A DNA stretch of 64,000 bases from Actinoplanes sp. NBC_00393 (GCF_036053395.1 NZ_CP107942.1:6652501-6716500), one strand, 5' to 3'. Counted from the first letter of the stretch, positions 35,946 through 44,950 are shown. Numbers and translations are program-made. The notes: generated by a model from the sequence alone, not told the origin.

Positions 35946-36030
35946 CTCTTCTTTCCGGCGCCCTCTCCTTTCCGGCGCGCTCTCCTTTCCGGCGCGCTCT
36001 CCTTTCCGGCGCCCTCTTCTTTCCGGCGCT
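35946..36030. repeat. 17-bp tandem repeat, five copies
   Basis: Five head-to-tail units of the form CTCTCCTTTCCGGCGCG, 35946-36030, differing at one or two positions. It fills most of the gap between the MFS gene and the methyltransferase start at 36050. Pyrimidine-rich on this strand. Confidence 0.95.
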
Positions 36031-36049
36031 CCCGGCGTACCGTACGGCG

Positions 36050-36817
36050 ATGGGACGGGTTGTCTGGGAGTCCGGCGACGCCTACGAGGCGTACGTCGGG
36101 CGCTGGAGCCGGCTCGTCGCCAAGACCTTCGTGTCCTGGCTCGACGTGCCCCCGAACCGCCGCTGGCTCGACGTAGGCTGCGGCACCGGCGCCCTGACCA
36201 GCTCCATCACCAGCCCGGGCACCCTCGTCGGAGTCGATCGCTCGTCCGGCTTCCTGACCACCGCCCGTTCCGGGCCGGCCCTCTGCGTCGGCGACGCCAC
36301 CGCCCTGCCCTTGGCCGACGCCTCGTTCGACGCCGTGGTCAGTGGCCTGGCACTCAACTTCGTCGGCCGCCCGGAGATCGCAGTCCAGGAGTTCAGCCGC
36401 GTCGCAGCACCGGGCGCGGTCGTCGCCGCCTACGTCTGGGACTACGCCGGCGGCATGGAGATGATGTGGTACTTCTGGGCCGCAGCCGCCGAACGCGACC
36501 CGGCCGCCGCAGCCCTCGCCGAGAACCTGCGCTTCGAACTCTGCCGCGACGACGTCCTGGCCGGCCTCTGGCATCAGGCCGGACTCCGAGACGTATCAAC
36601 CCGCCGCATCCAAATCCGGACGATCTTCACTGACTTCGACGACTTCTGGAATCCGTTCCTGGGCGGTCAGGGCCCGGCCCCCAGCTACGTCGCCACCCTC
36701 GCCGACCCCGACCGAGACGCCCTCCGCGAACTGCTCCGCACCCGCCTCCCCACCAGCACCGACGGCTCCATCCCGCTGACCGCCGCTGCCTGGGCCGTCC
36801 GCGGCACCCGTACCTGA
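36050..36817 (+). CDS. Class I SAM-dependent methyltransferase
   Basis: 255 residues. SAM motif I is RRWLDVGCGTGALTSSI, the acidic end of beta-2 is GVDRSSGF, motif II/III ALPLADASFDAVVSGLALNF. Substrate unknown. The start ATG is 20 bp after a 17-bp tandem repeat array. It ends 1 bp from the convergent LLM flavoprotein gene. Confidence 0.9.
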   Translation: MGRVVWESGDAYEAYVGRWSRLVAKTFVSWLDVPPNRRWLDVGCGTGALTSSITSPGTLVGVDRSSGFLTTARSGPALCVGDATALPLADASFDAVVSGLALNFVGRPEIAVQEFSRVAAPGAVVAAYVWDYAGGMEMMWYFWAAAAERDPAAAALAENLRFELCRDDVLAGLWHQAGLRDVSTRRIQIRTIFTDFDDFWNPFLGGQGPAPSYVATLADPDRDALRELLRTRLPTSTDGSIPLTAAAWAVRGTRT

Positions 36818-36818
36818 C

Positions 36819-37658
36819 TCAGCCGGCCCGGGCCACTGCGCGCAGACGAGCCACCACCGGCTCGAACTCCTCCATGAACATGGCGTTGATCGCAACATAG
36901 GAGAACCCGGCCTCAGCCCGCCGCCGCAGAAGCTCCTCAGCAATCCGATCAGGATCACCGATCAGAAAACTCGCGCCCCCGGCCGCAGCCATCGCACGGG
37001 CGTCACCACCAACCTGCCGCGACACCCAGTACGGCAGCGCGTCCACACTCCCGGCCACCGCCGCCACGTTGAACTGCAGCTCAACCGCATCCGCCCGGTC
37101 CCCCGCCAGCTCACGGAACCTTGCGGCCGCACGAGCCAACTCACCGAACGGCGTACCCGGCGGCAACCCGAACGTCACGATGTCAGCCTGCTCAGCAGCC
37201 AGCCGCAACATGCCCGGCTTCGAAGCAGCCACCAGCACAGGCGGCGGCGCAGGCAGTTCCCGAACCGCCCGGATGGTCTCCGCAACCCTGCGCAGCCGCT
37301 CCCCCGGCGTGCCGAACTCCCCGCCGAGCGCAACCGCATCCGCCTCACCCGACGGCCGCCCACCACCGACACCGAGCTCCAGGCGGCCATCACTGAGCGT
37401 CTGCAGGCTCCTGGCTTCCCACGCCACCTGCGCAGGCGCCCGATTGGGCGCGCTCAGCACATAGGTCCCCACACGCAATGCGGTGGTCGCCGTAGCTGCC
37501 GAGGCAAGCGCCGCAAACGGCGCCAGCGTGAAAAGCGTGTCCGGTACGAGCAACGCGTCATACCCGAGCCCCTCAGCCTTCCGCGCGACACCCACCCACT
37601 CAGCCCCGGAATGCGCCACCCCCGCAACCACCCCGAACCGAAACGCCCGCTCAGTCAT
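36819..37658 (-). CDS. LLM-class flavin-dependent oxidoreductase
   Basis: 279 residues from the ATG at 37658 (MTERAFRFGVVAG), the natural N-terminus of the bacterial luciferase-like TIM barrel; the longer reading upstream is repetitive shadow. Typical segments: VARKAEGLGYDALLVPDTLF, TTALRVGTYVLSAPNRAPAQVAWEARSLQTLSDGRLELGVGGG, broken here only by the length of the quote, and SFLIGDPDRIAEELLRRR, the F420/FMN-enzyme C-terminal block. It probably uses F420 or FMN; the substrate is unknown. Confidence 0.9.
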   Translation of the reverse strand: MTERAFRFGVVAGVAHSGAEWVGVARKAEGLGYDALLVPDTLFTLAPFAALASAATATTALRVGTYVLSAPNRAPAQVAWEARSLQTLSDGRLELGVGGGRPSGEADAVALGGEFGTPGERLRRVAETIRAVRELPAPPPVLVAASKPGMLRLAAEQADIVTFGLPPGTPFGELARAAARFRELAGDRADAVELQFNVAAVAGSVDALPYWVSRQVGGDARAMAAAGGASFLIGDPDRIAEELLRRRAEAGFSYVAINAMFMEEFEPVVARLRAVARAG

Positions 37659-38492
37659 ACCCCCAACCCTCACGCCACCCGGCCTCCCCCACATCCGCCC
37701 CCAGTCGACCCCCCACCTACGCCCCGCAACGTAGAAGCCACCCCTGCAACCCTTCCGCCGCCCCCCTCCCCGCGCCGCACCCTTCAAGATCAACCCCAGC
37801 TGACCCCCACGGTCGTTTCCCACCGCCGGAACCAACACCCACAGTCAGCCGGACAAGCCCAGCTGACCCCCACGGTCGTTTCCCACCGCCGGAACCAACA
37901 CCCACAGTCAGCCGGACAAGCCCAGCTGAGCCCCACGGTCGTTTCCCGGCCGCCGAAGCAGCCCTCACAGTCAGCCGGGGCGGGGTCAGCTCAGCCCGAA
38001 GTCAGCCGAGCCGCCCAGCTGACCCCCAACGCTGCCTCCAACCACCGGAAGCAACACCCACCGTCAGCCGAGCCGCCCAGCTGGCACTCACGGTCGTCTC
38101 CCGGCCAGGGAGGCTGCGCTCACGGTCAGCCCGGCAGCAGGCAGGCCAGGCCCGACTCCCAGGGTCGTTCGCCGGGCAGCGCCCCCGGTGGGCTGGTGAG
38201 TGACTGACGGGAGGGGTCTGTGCTTGGGCGGTGAGCGGCGATTACGCGAGGCCGTGGGTGAGCCCGGCGGCGGCAGCAACCTCGCGGGCCGCAAAACCCG
38301 CGAGCGCGGGAGCCCAGGGAAGCCGCGGGCGAGCACAGCGGGCGGCGCTGGTGGCCCGGCAGGGGGTGCGCGAGGCCCTGGGTGAGCCCGGCGGGGTGCG
38401 CGGGGCCCTGGGTGAGCCCGGCGGGGGCGCTGCCTGGAGTGGGTGGCCGGGTCGCTTCGTGGGTGGGAAGTGGGCGGCGCAGGTCGTACTGG
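37659..38492. other. 834-bp intergenic region made of repeats
   Basis: I see no gene that I would defend here; open frames are by-products of repeats and very high GC. The left part (to 37800) is C-rich on this strand, the middle is the 63-bp repeat array B, and the right part (about 38240-38430) is G-rich and contains a 30-bp repeat starting GTGCGCGAGGCCCTGGGTGA at 38366 and 38396, with a diverged copy near 38247. Confidence 0.75.
37810..38153. repeat. 63-bp tandem repeat, array B
   Basis: Three consecutive units start at 37810, 37873 and 37936 (exact 63-bp period; the first two are essentially identical). After about 30 bp of interruption two more diverged units follow (about 38030 and 38091). 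Each begins CGGTCGTTTCCC or a variant. Compared without gaps, the array B unit matches the array A unit at 39 of 63 positions by my count. Array B is between two genes reading toward the left. Confidence 0.85.
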
Positions 38493-40004
38493 TCAGTCGT
38501 AATGCTGGGTGCGTGGCCAGATGGCGGCCCACGGCTCGCTGGTTCGGCACACGTAGATCCGAGCCTCCAGTTCCTCGTTCTCCACGCCGAGCGAGTTGTG
38601 CAGCGTGGCCTTCTGCTGGCAGGCGCCGAAGAGGGCCGCGGCCCGCGGCAGCGGGGCCTGCAGGACCGCGACCACCACGGTTTTTCCTTCCGGCGGCGGG
38701 CCGAAGTTGTGCAGCTCGTTGTGGCCGCTGTAGACCGGCGGCAGGCCGAACTGGGCGCCGTAGCGGTCCAGGGCGCCGGCTTCGCCGTAGTTGCCGGTGA
38801 ACAGGACTGCCCGATCCTGATCAGCTGGGGACAGTTCGTTGTGGACGCCGGCTATCTGCCAGACGTATTCGCGCCAGCCGATCTGGTCGGCGATCGTCTG
38901 GTTGGCGGCGACTGCCGGGTTGCCGGCGAGGCTGCGTTCGGGGATGACGGGGAGTGCGGAGACGATGCCCATGGCGACCGAGAGGGTGACGCCGACGGCG
39001 AGCAGCGCCTGGCGGGGGCGGTGGCCGAAAGCCCAGCGTGCGGTGGGTACGGCGCCGATCGCGAAGAGGGCGTAGAGCAGGCCGACCGGGTAGTAGGGCT
39101 GGCCGGCGATCACCAGGACCAGGACGAGCATCAGCGGGTAGGCGACTGCCAGGGCACGCAGCGGGCGCAGCCGGGGGTCGCGGAGCAGGGTGACGATGCC
39201 CGCGATCCACACCGGCGGCAGCATGAGCAGCACGAACTGGAGCGGGAGCAGCAGGACGCGGGACTCGGTGCCCTTGTTCTCGGCGATGGCGGCGGCCATG
39301 TCGGCCTGCGGGAAGCCGTTGGCCACCTGGTAGATCAGGTTGGGCAGGCCGATCAGGAGGGCGACGCCGGCGCCGGCCCACAGCCAGCGGGACTGCAGCA
39401 CGTGCCGCGGGCCGAGCCAGAGCAGGCCGGCGGCGATGCAGAGCAGCAGGAGCACCACGAGGTGTTTGTTGTAGAGGCCGAGCCCGGTGACCAGGCCGGC
39501 GCCGATCCAGGCGCGTTCCCGGCCGGCGAGCAGGGCGCGGATCACGAAGTAGCTCACGCCGAGCCAGACCAGCAGGTCGGGGGCGGCGGTCGAGCTGACG
39601 TGCGCGGCGGAGAGCGGGCCGGCGCTGAAAACGCCGACGGCGGCGAGGGACTGTGCGGCGGGTCCGCCGTTCAGCTCGCGGGCGATCATGGCGGCGACGA
39701 TCGCGGTCAGTCCGAGAAGGATCGCGAACGGTACGCGCATCGCCCACACGGTGTCGCCGAAGAGCTCGATGCCGAGACGGGCGAGCAGCGGGGTGAACGG
39801 CGGCTGGTCGGTGTACCCCCACTGCGGATGCTCGCCGAGCAGGCGGAAGTAGAGCTCGTCGCGGTGGTAGCCGTACCGGTTGGCGGTGCCGAGCAGCAGT
39901 AACGTCGTGGCCGCCGCGATCAGCCCGACCGGCCACCAGGCGATCGATCGCCGAGCCGCATCAATACGTTCCGTAGGTGCTGGGTCACTCAGCGCATCGA
40001 GCAC
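38493..40004 (-). CDS. GT39-like (PMT family) membrane glycosyltransferase
   Basis: 503 residues with about 10-11 membrane helices. The first outside loop reads YGYHRDELYFRLLGEHPQWGYTDQPP, the RDE..Y..GYxDxPP pattern of the ArnT/PMT_2 group that transfers a sugar from a polyprenyl phosphate. A soluble C-terminal region begins around IGWREYVWQIAGVHNELSP and includes LFTGNYGEAGALDRYGAQFGLPPVYSGHN, a segment common in actinobacterial members. It stands alone between the repeat region and the divergent nSTAND gene. Confidence 0.88.
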   Translation of the reverse strand: MLDALSDPAPTERIDAARRSIAWWPVGLIAAATTLLLLGTANRYGYHRDELYFRLLGEHPQWGYTDQPPFTPLLARLGIELFGDTVWAMRVPFAILLGLTAIVAAMIARELNGGPAAQSLAAVGVFSAGPLSAAHVSSTAAPDLLVWLGVSYFVIRALLAGRERAWIGAGLVTGLGLYNKHLVVLLLLCIAAGLLWLGPRHVLQSRWLWAGAGVALLIGLPNLIYQVANGFPQADMAAAIAENKGTESRVLLLPLQFVLLMLPPVWIAGIVTLLRDPRLRPLRALAVAYPLMLVLVLVIAGQPYYPVGLLYALFAIGAVPTARWAFGHRPRQALLAVGVTLSVAMGIVSALPVIPERSLAGNPAVAANQTIADQIGWREYVWQIAGVHNELSPADQDRAVLFTGNYGEAGALDRYGAQFGLPPVYSGHNELHNFGPPPEGKTVVVAVLQAPLPRAAALFGACQQKATLHNSLGVENEELEARIYVCRTSEPWAAIWPRTQHYD

Positions 40005-40106
40005 GCCCCCACCCTAGAAGAGGAGCGCCATCTCCGCAGTCCGGTAGCCCGCCAGTGCCATGATGAAACGCCGAAGCGTATCGATGTCCACGAAGGACGG
40101 CCGACG

Positions 40107-43100
40107 TTGCGCGAACCGGATCCCGAACAAGCCGCCGAGCGGGCCCGTGCCGGCGTACGCGCGTGGGTGCGCGACGCCGGCCGGCGCACCAGGGCGCGGG
40201 TCCGGTCGGCCAGCCCGTACGCCATCTTGGCCTTTCTGACCGCCTCGGCGGTCGCGCCGATCGCCGGCGCCGGCCTCGGCGCCTCCGCGGAGTTCACCGC
40301 CGCGCTGGACCAGCTCGGCGGCGTGGGCAGCAACTTCCTGTCGGACGCGCTGGCCGGCACGGCCCGCAAGCTGCGGGCGGACGACGAGAAGCCGAGCGAG
40401 GAGCAGTGGCGCGACGCGATCGCCGCCGACCTGCTCCCCCGGCTGGCCGCCGCCGGCGACCAGGGCCGCGCGCTGCACGAGGAGATCTCGCAGGTGCTGC
40501 GCGAGGTGGACGCGGTCGGCACGGCGATCTCCGAGGCCGCCGTTACTGACGAGGAGCTGCGGCACACTCTGGAAAGCGCGTTCCAGGAGCTGGGGCTGGG
40601 CGTCAGCGAGCTGCGCTGGATGCTCACCGACGTGCAGCAGAGTGTGGACGGCCTGCGTCAGCAGCTCGCGCAGCAGAGTCTGTCGCTGCATCAGCAGCTG
40701 AACGAGGTACGCCGTCACCTGTACGCCTTCACCCGGGAACAACTGCCGCCCGACGACCCGGTGCCCGCCGAGGTGCCGCCCGGCGCGGTCCCGCCGTACC
40801 CGGGTCTGGCCAGTTTCCAGCCCGAGGACGCGCCCTGGTTCCGCGGCCGCGAGCCGCAGGTGGCCGAGCTGCTGGGGCGCCTCGCCGAGCAGGCCGTCGG
40901 CGGTCCGCCGCTGATCATCACCGGGGTCTCCGGCGCCGGCAAGTCCTCGCTGGTCCGGGCCGGTCTGCTGCCCGGTATCGCCGGAGGCACGCTGGGCACA
41001 GAGGCGGCGGCATGGCCGTGGATTCTGACCAACCCGGGGGTACGCCCACTCGCTGACCTGGAGCGGCGACTGCGGTCGGTGGCCGATGTGGACGGCAGGG
41101 AACCGTACGGGCTGGGTGACCTGGCCGCGAAAGCCGCCGCCGAGGGCCGCCGCCCGGTGATCGTCGTCGACCAGTTCGAGGAGCTGTTCACCCAGTGCCC
41201 CGACCCGGCCGAGCGCCTCGCCTACGTGACCGCGCTGACCAACGCCGCCCCGGCGCTCGTGGTGATCGCGGTCCGCTCCGACTTCTATCCGGCGTGCGTC
41301 GAGCTGCCTCCGCTGGCGAAGGTGCTGGCCGCCGGGCACGTCGTCCTCGGCCCGCTCGACGCCGACGCGATCCGCCGCGCCGTCGTCGAGCCGGCCGAAC
41401 AGGCCGGGCTCAGCGTCGAACCGGGCCTGCCCGACCTGCTGCTGCGAGACCTCGGCGCCGACGGCCGGGACGGCTACGAGCCGGGCGCTCTGCCGCTGCT
41501 CGCCCACGCACTCCGGGCCACCTGGGACCGGCGGGAGGGCGCCCGGCTGACCGTCGGGGCGTACCAGGCGACCGGCGGCATCCGGCACGCCGTCGCGGAG
41601 ACCGCCGAGAAGATCTATGTGGAGCTGAGCGCCGAGGATCGCGAACGGTTGCGGTCGGCACTGCTCGCCCTGGTCACGGTCACCAGCAACGGTACGGTCG
41701 TCCGGCGCCGCGGCGAGCGGGCCGCTGCCGACTCGCGCGTGCTGCGAAGGCTGGTGAAGGCACGACTCGTGACGGTCGGCACGGAAACCGTGGAGATCAG
41801 CCACGAGGCGCTGCTGACCAGCTGGCCCCGGCTGGCCGGGTGGCTCGCCGAGGCGCGCGAGGACCTGCTGCTGCGCCAGCAGGTGACCTCGGCCGCGGAG
41901 GACTGGTCGCGGTCCGGCCGCGATCCGGATCTGCTGCTGCGGGGTTCACGGTTGCTGGCCGCGCGGGAACGGGTGCCGGACGGCGAAGGCGTGCCACCGG
42001 TGGTCGGTGAATACCTGGCGGCCGGGTGGGCAGCGGCCGAGCAGGAGGAGGAAGCCCGGCGGCGTGGGACGCGACGGTTGCGGCAGCTGGTGGCAGGGCT
42101 CGGGGTGGCTCTGCTGCTGGCGGTCGGGGGTGGGCTGGTCGCCCTGGACCAGCGCGAGGAGGCCGAGGCGAACCGCCGCGCAGCCGTGTCGCGCCAGGCA
42201 GCGGCCGAGGCGATGGGTGCGCTCGCCGCCGATGACGAGGCCGCCGCCGTGGGCAAGTCGCTCGATGCCTGGCAGAGCGGACAGACGACCGAGGCGCGTA
42301 GTGCCCTGCTCTCCGCCCAGATGGTGCGCTTCGCGGGCCGGCTCGGCGACGAGCCGGGCGGCTGGTCAGCGGCAGTCAGCCCGGATGGCAAGCGGATCGC
42401 GGTGGGTAACTCCGACGGCACGGTCCAACTCTGGGACACCGACACGCTCACCAAGATCGGCGAGCGGATGGCCTACCCGAAGGCCGACCAGGTGATCACC
42501 GTGGCGTTCTCGCCGGACGGCCGGTTTCTGGCCAGCGGCTTGATGGCCGAACACGGCGTCAAGATCTGGGATGCGACAACCGGTCGGTTGGTGCGCACGC
42601 TACCGGCCGTCGGTGCGGCGGCCTGGGTGCCGGGCACAACGGCAGTGGTGGCCGCTCGGGTGATGAACGGGCTGCCGCTCGGCCGATGGGAGGCAGAGAC
42701 CGGAGAGCTTAGCCCGCTGTTCCGGGCCGGGCCCACCACCGCGATGGATGTCGCGGTGAGTCCCGACGGCCGTTTCGTCGCGGAGATCGGCGCTGACGGG
42801 GGCGCCCAGGTCTGGGGGCTGGACGACGGGGTCCTGGCGATGACCGTTCCGGAGGCGCGGCAACTGGCGTTCGCTCCGGACGGGACTCTGGTCACGATCC
42901 GGCTCACCGAGGACAACGAGGGAAAGCTGGCGCAATGGGCGGTTCCGTCCGGCCGGCGGCTGCGAGACATCACGCCCGGCACCGAGTCGACTCCCCCGCC
43001 GCGGCCCATCACCGTGACCCCCGACGGGATGGTGATCACCAATGGCATTCGGCGCACCGCCACATTGTGGTCACTCACCAGCGACGTCACCGGCTCGCTG

Positions 43101-44213
43101 AACACCGGGCAGGCCAGCTTCGGCGCGGGTGCCGCGTCGGCGAACGGTCAGGTCGTCGTGGTCACCGCGCCGGACGCGCCGACCGTGGTCTACCGCCGGG
43201 TGATCAACATGCTGAACACTGACGGCCCCGTTTACGACGCCGCGTTCTCGCCGGACGGCCGCCGACTTGCCTCCGGAGGCATGGATGACGAGGTACGCAT
43301 CTGGGACACCACCACGCGAGAGTTGATCACCTCGTTCCGCCCGGCCGGCATGGTCAGCGGGATCGGCTACGCGGCGGACGATGTGCTCGGCGTCGCCACC
43401 TTCGCCAGAACTCTGGAGATCTGGGACGGTGCCGGGCGGCGACAGGCTTCGGCGAAGCTCGTCGCCGAGCCGAAGGATGTCGCCGTCTCCCGGGACGGAA
43501 GCCTGCTTGCGGTTTCGGTCGGGGCCGCCGTCGAAGACCCTCCCGAGACGGTGAAGTCCTCGGTCGAAATCTACGACGTCCGGCAACGACGCTTCCGGGG
43601 CAGCATCGCGCTTGGCTTCGACACCGCGTATGCGATCGCCTTCTCCGCCGACGGCACCACGCTGCACGCCGCGGCCACGACCAGCAAGATCGACGAGGTG
43701 ACCAACCTCGCGAGTGTCCGCTCCGAGCTTCGCTCCTGGCGCACCTCTGACCTGAGCTCGCTGGGAAGTTTCGGCCTGGGGGATCACCAGGCGCTGGACC
43801 TGGCCGTCTCGCCGGACGGGCAGTCCATCGCGGTCGCCGGAACCAACCGACGGATGGAGATCCGCACTGCCGACGGGTCCGCGGTGCGCTGGGAGTCGGA
43901 CCTTCGACCGGGTCAGGTCGATCGCATCGCCTTCTCACCGGACGGGCGAACGCTGGCGACCACCGATGCCGGCGGCCCGGTCCAGCTCTGGGACGCCCGC
44001 AGCCACCGGATGACGGCGACCCTGCAGGGGCACACCAACACGGTGGCGGCGCTGGCGTTCTCGCCGGATGGTGCTCTGCTTGCCAGTGGCGGCACCGACA
44101 CCCAGGTCGGCGTCTGGTCGTTGGATCCGGCGGTGGCCGTACACCGTCTGTGTCAGATCGCGGTGCCGCTCAGCCGGACCGAAAACACTGAGGTCTCCCC
44201 GCTGTGCCGTTGA
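40107..44213 (+). CDS. nSTAND1-type NTPase with membrane anchor and C-terminal WD40 propeller
   Basis: 1368 residues from a TTG at 40107 with AAGGACGG about 7 bases upstream; no better start is in frame. N-terminal 230 residues: a hydrophobic stretch (ILAFLTASAVAPIAGAGLGAS) and helical, probably coiled-coil segments (LRWMLTDVQQSVDGLRQQLAQ). The nSTAND NTPase begins FRGREPQVAELLGRL, with Walker A GVSGAGKSSLVRAGLL and Walker B VIVVDQFEELFT, then winged-helix-like blocks (ISHEALLTSWPRLAGWLAEA). One membrane helix (LVAGLGVALLLAVGGGLVAL) is followed by about ten WD40 blades with FSPDGRxLAS and VxIWD motifs. Such proteins sense a ligand with the propeller and switch through the NTPase; some are antiphage, others developmental. 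No effector gene lies next to it. Confidence 0.9.
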   Translation: MREPDPEQAAERARAGVRAWVRDAGRRTRARVRSASPYAILAFLTASAVAPIAGAGLGASAEFTAALDQLGGVGSNFLSDALAGTARKLRADDEKPSEEQWRDAIAADLLPRLAAAGDQGRALHEEISQVLREVDAVGTAISEAAVTDEELRHTLESAFQELGLGVSELRWMLTDVQQSVDGLRQQLAQQSLSLHQQLNEVRRHLYAFTREQLPPDDPVPAEVPPGAVPPYPGLASFQPEDAPWFRGREPQVAELLGRLAEQAVGGPPLIITGVSGAGKSSLVRAGLLPGIAGGTLGTEAAAWPWILTNPGVRPLADLERRLRSVADVDGREPYGLGDLAAKAAAEGRRPVIVVDQFEELFTQCPDPAERLAYVTALTNAAPALVVIAVRSDFYPACVELPPLAKVLAAGHVVLGPLDADAIRRAVVEPAEQAGLSVEPGLPDLLLRDLGADGRDGYEPGALPLLAHALRATWDRREGARLTVGAYQATGGIRHAVAETAEKIYVELSAEDRERLRSALLALVTVTSNGTVVRRRGERAAADSRVLRRLVKARLVTVGTETVEISHEALLTSWPRLAGWLAEAREDLLLRQQVTSAAEDWSRSGRDPDLLLRGSRLLAARERVPDGEGVPPVVGEYLAAGWAAAEQEEEARRRGTRRLRQLVAGLGVALLLAVGGGLVALDQREEAEANRRAAVSRQAAAEAMGALAADDEAAAVGKSLDAWQSGQTTEARSALLSAQMVRFAGRLGDEPGGWSAAVSPDGKRIAVGNSDGTVQLWDTDTLTKIGERMAYPKADQVITVAFSPDGRFLASGLMAEHGVKIWDATTGRLVRTLPAVGAAAWVPGTTAVVAARVMNGLPLGRWEAETGELSPLFRAGPTTAMDVAVSPDGRFVAEIGADGGAQVWGLDDGVLAMTVPEARQLAFAPDGTLVTIRLTEDNEGKLAQWAVPSGRRLRDITPGTESTPPPRPITVTPDGMVITNGIRRTATLWSLTSDVTGSLNTGQASFGAGAASANGQVVVVTAPDAPTVVYRRVINMLNTDGPVYDAAFSPDGRRLASGGMDDEVRIWDTTTRELITSFRPAGMVSGIGYAADDVLGVATFARTLEIWDGAGRRQASAKLVAEPKDVAVSRDGSLLAVSVGAAVEDPPETVKSSVEIYDVRQRRFRGSIALGFDTAYAIAFSADGTTLHAAATTSKIDEVTNLASVRSELRSWRTSDLSSLGSFGLGDHQALDLAVSPDGQSIAVAGTNRRMEIRTADGSAVRWESDLRPGQVDRIAFSPDGRTLATTDAGGPVQLWDARSHRMTATLQGHTNTVAALAFSPDGALLASGGTDTQVGVWSLDPAVAVHRLCQIAVPLSRTENTEVSPLCR

Positions 44214-44231
44214 TAGGTTAGGCTACCCTTA
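44213..44231. promoter_or_regulatory. Iron box (IdeR/DmdR-type operator) between convergent genes
   Basis: ATAGGTTAGGCTACCCTTA matches the 19-bp consensus at 16 positions by my count, better than the box in front of the siderophore-interacting protein. It begins inside the stop codon of the nSTAND gene and faces the 3' end of the phosphopantetheinyl transferase gene, so no gene starts beside it in this window. Confidence 0.7.
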
Positions 44232-44235
44232 CCTT

Positions 44236-44274
44236 CCCGGTGTGCCGGCACTTCCTCGGTCTCGGCACACCGGG
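44236..44274. terminator. Bidirectional terminator hairpin
   Basis: CCCGGTGTGCCG and CGGCACACCGGG form a perfect 12-bp stem around a 15-base loop, between the convergent nSTAND and phosphopantetheinyl transferase genes. Confidence 0.75.
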
Positions 44275-44281
44275 TCGTTTC

Positions 44282-44938
44282 TCAGACGACCCACACCGCG
44301 GTCACCACCAGACCGTTCTCGATCAGGTATCGGCCGTGCAGGCTGGTGAGCGGCGGCCCGCCGTCGAGCCGGGTGCCGTCGATCAGGATGTGCGCGGTGA
44401 ACGTACCCATCTGCGGTTGCAGGGTGAGCCTCGCGTCGCTGAAGCCCAGCCAGCGCTGGGTGAGTGGATACCAGGCCTTGTAGATGGACTCCTTGGCGCT
44501 GAACAGCAACCGGTCCCAATGCACCGCCGGCTCGGCACGCGCCAGCCCGGCCAGGTGCTCGGCGTCGCCCGGCGCGGTCACCGCGCCGAGCACGCGCGGC
44601 GGCAGCGGTGCGTGCGGTTCCGCATCGATTCCCAGGCTCACCACCTCATCGGTACGCGCGACAGCCGCACCCCGATACCCGCTGCAGTGGGTGATGCTCC
44701 CCGCCAACCCGTCCGGCCAGACCGGTTCCCGGCGGGGCCCGGGCCGGATCGCCACCGGCGGGTGCCCGAGAACGGCGAGGGCATCCCGGGCCAACCGCCG
44801 TGCGGTGACGAACTCCCGGCGCCGTCCCACGACCGCGGTGGCGACCAGGTCCTCCTCGCCCGGGAAGCACAGTTCGGTGTCGTCGTCGGCGTACGCCTCG
44901 GCGGTGACCACCGACGACGGCAGCAACAGTTCCAGCAC
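44282..44938 (-). CDS. 4'-phosphopantetheinyl transferase (EntD/Sfp-like)
   Basis: 218 residues. The two defining motifs are there: SLGIDAEPHA (Asp105, Glu107, Mg2+ ligands) and LLFSAKESIYKAW (Glu150, Lys154); EPVWPDGLAGSITHCSGYRG is the EntD-group coenzyme A region. It activates carrier proteins of siderophore, nonribosomal peptide or polyketide synthases. No such synthase is in the window, but an iron box lies next to its 3' end. It is 12 bp downstream of a methyltransferase gene and probably cotranscribed. Confidence 0.95.
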   Translation of the reverse strand: MLELLLPSSVVTAEAYADDDTELCFPGEEDLVATAVVGRRREFVTARRLARDALAVLGHPPVAIRPGPRREPVWPDGLAGSITHCSGYRGAAVARTDEVVSLGIDAEPHAPLPPRVLGAVTAPGDAEHLAGLARAEPAVHWDRLLFSAKESIYKAWYPLTQRWLGFSDARLTLQPQMGTFTAHILIDGTRLDGGPPLTSLHGRYLIENGLVVTAVWVV

Positions 44939-44950
44939 GCGAGGAGTGTG

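Noticed and set aside
34787..36574. 595-codon minus strand frame over the MFS and methyltransferase genes
   Set aside because: Antisense shadow; the + strand proteins have clear family motifs.
37611..38207. 198-codon + strand frame through the 63-bp array
   Set aside because: Repeat translation (PTVVSHRRNQ units) without start signals; only kept open by the 21-codon period.
40014..41804. 596-codon minus strand frame opposite the nSTAND gene
   Set aside because: Shadow; the opposite strand has Walker A and B motifs in the expected order.
40107..44213. A multi-gene antiphage island around the nSTAND gene
   Set aside because: Neighbours are a GT39-like protein and a phosphopantetheinyl transferase; no nuclease, protease, TIR or other effector genes adjoin.
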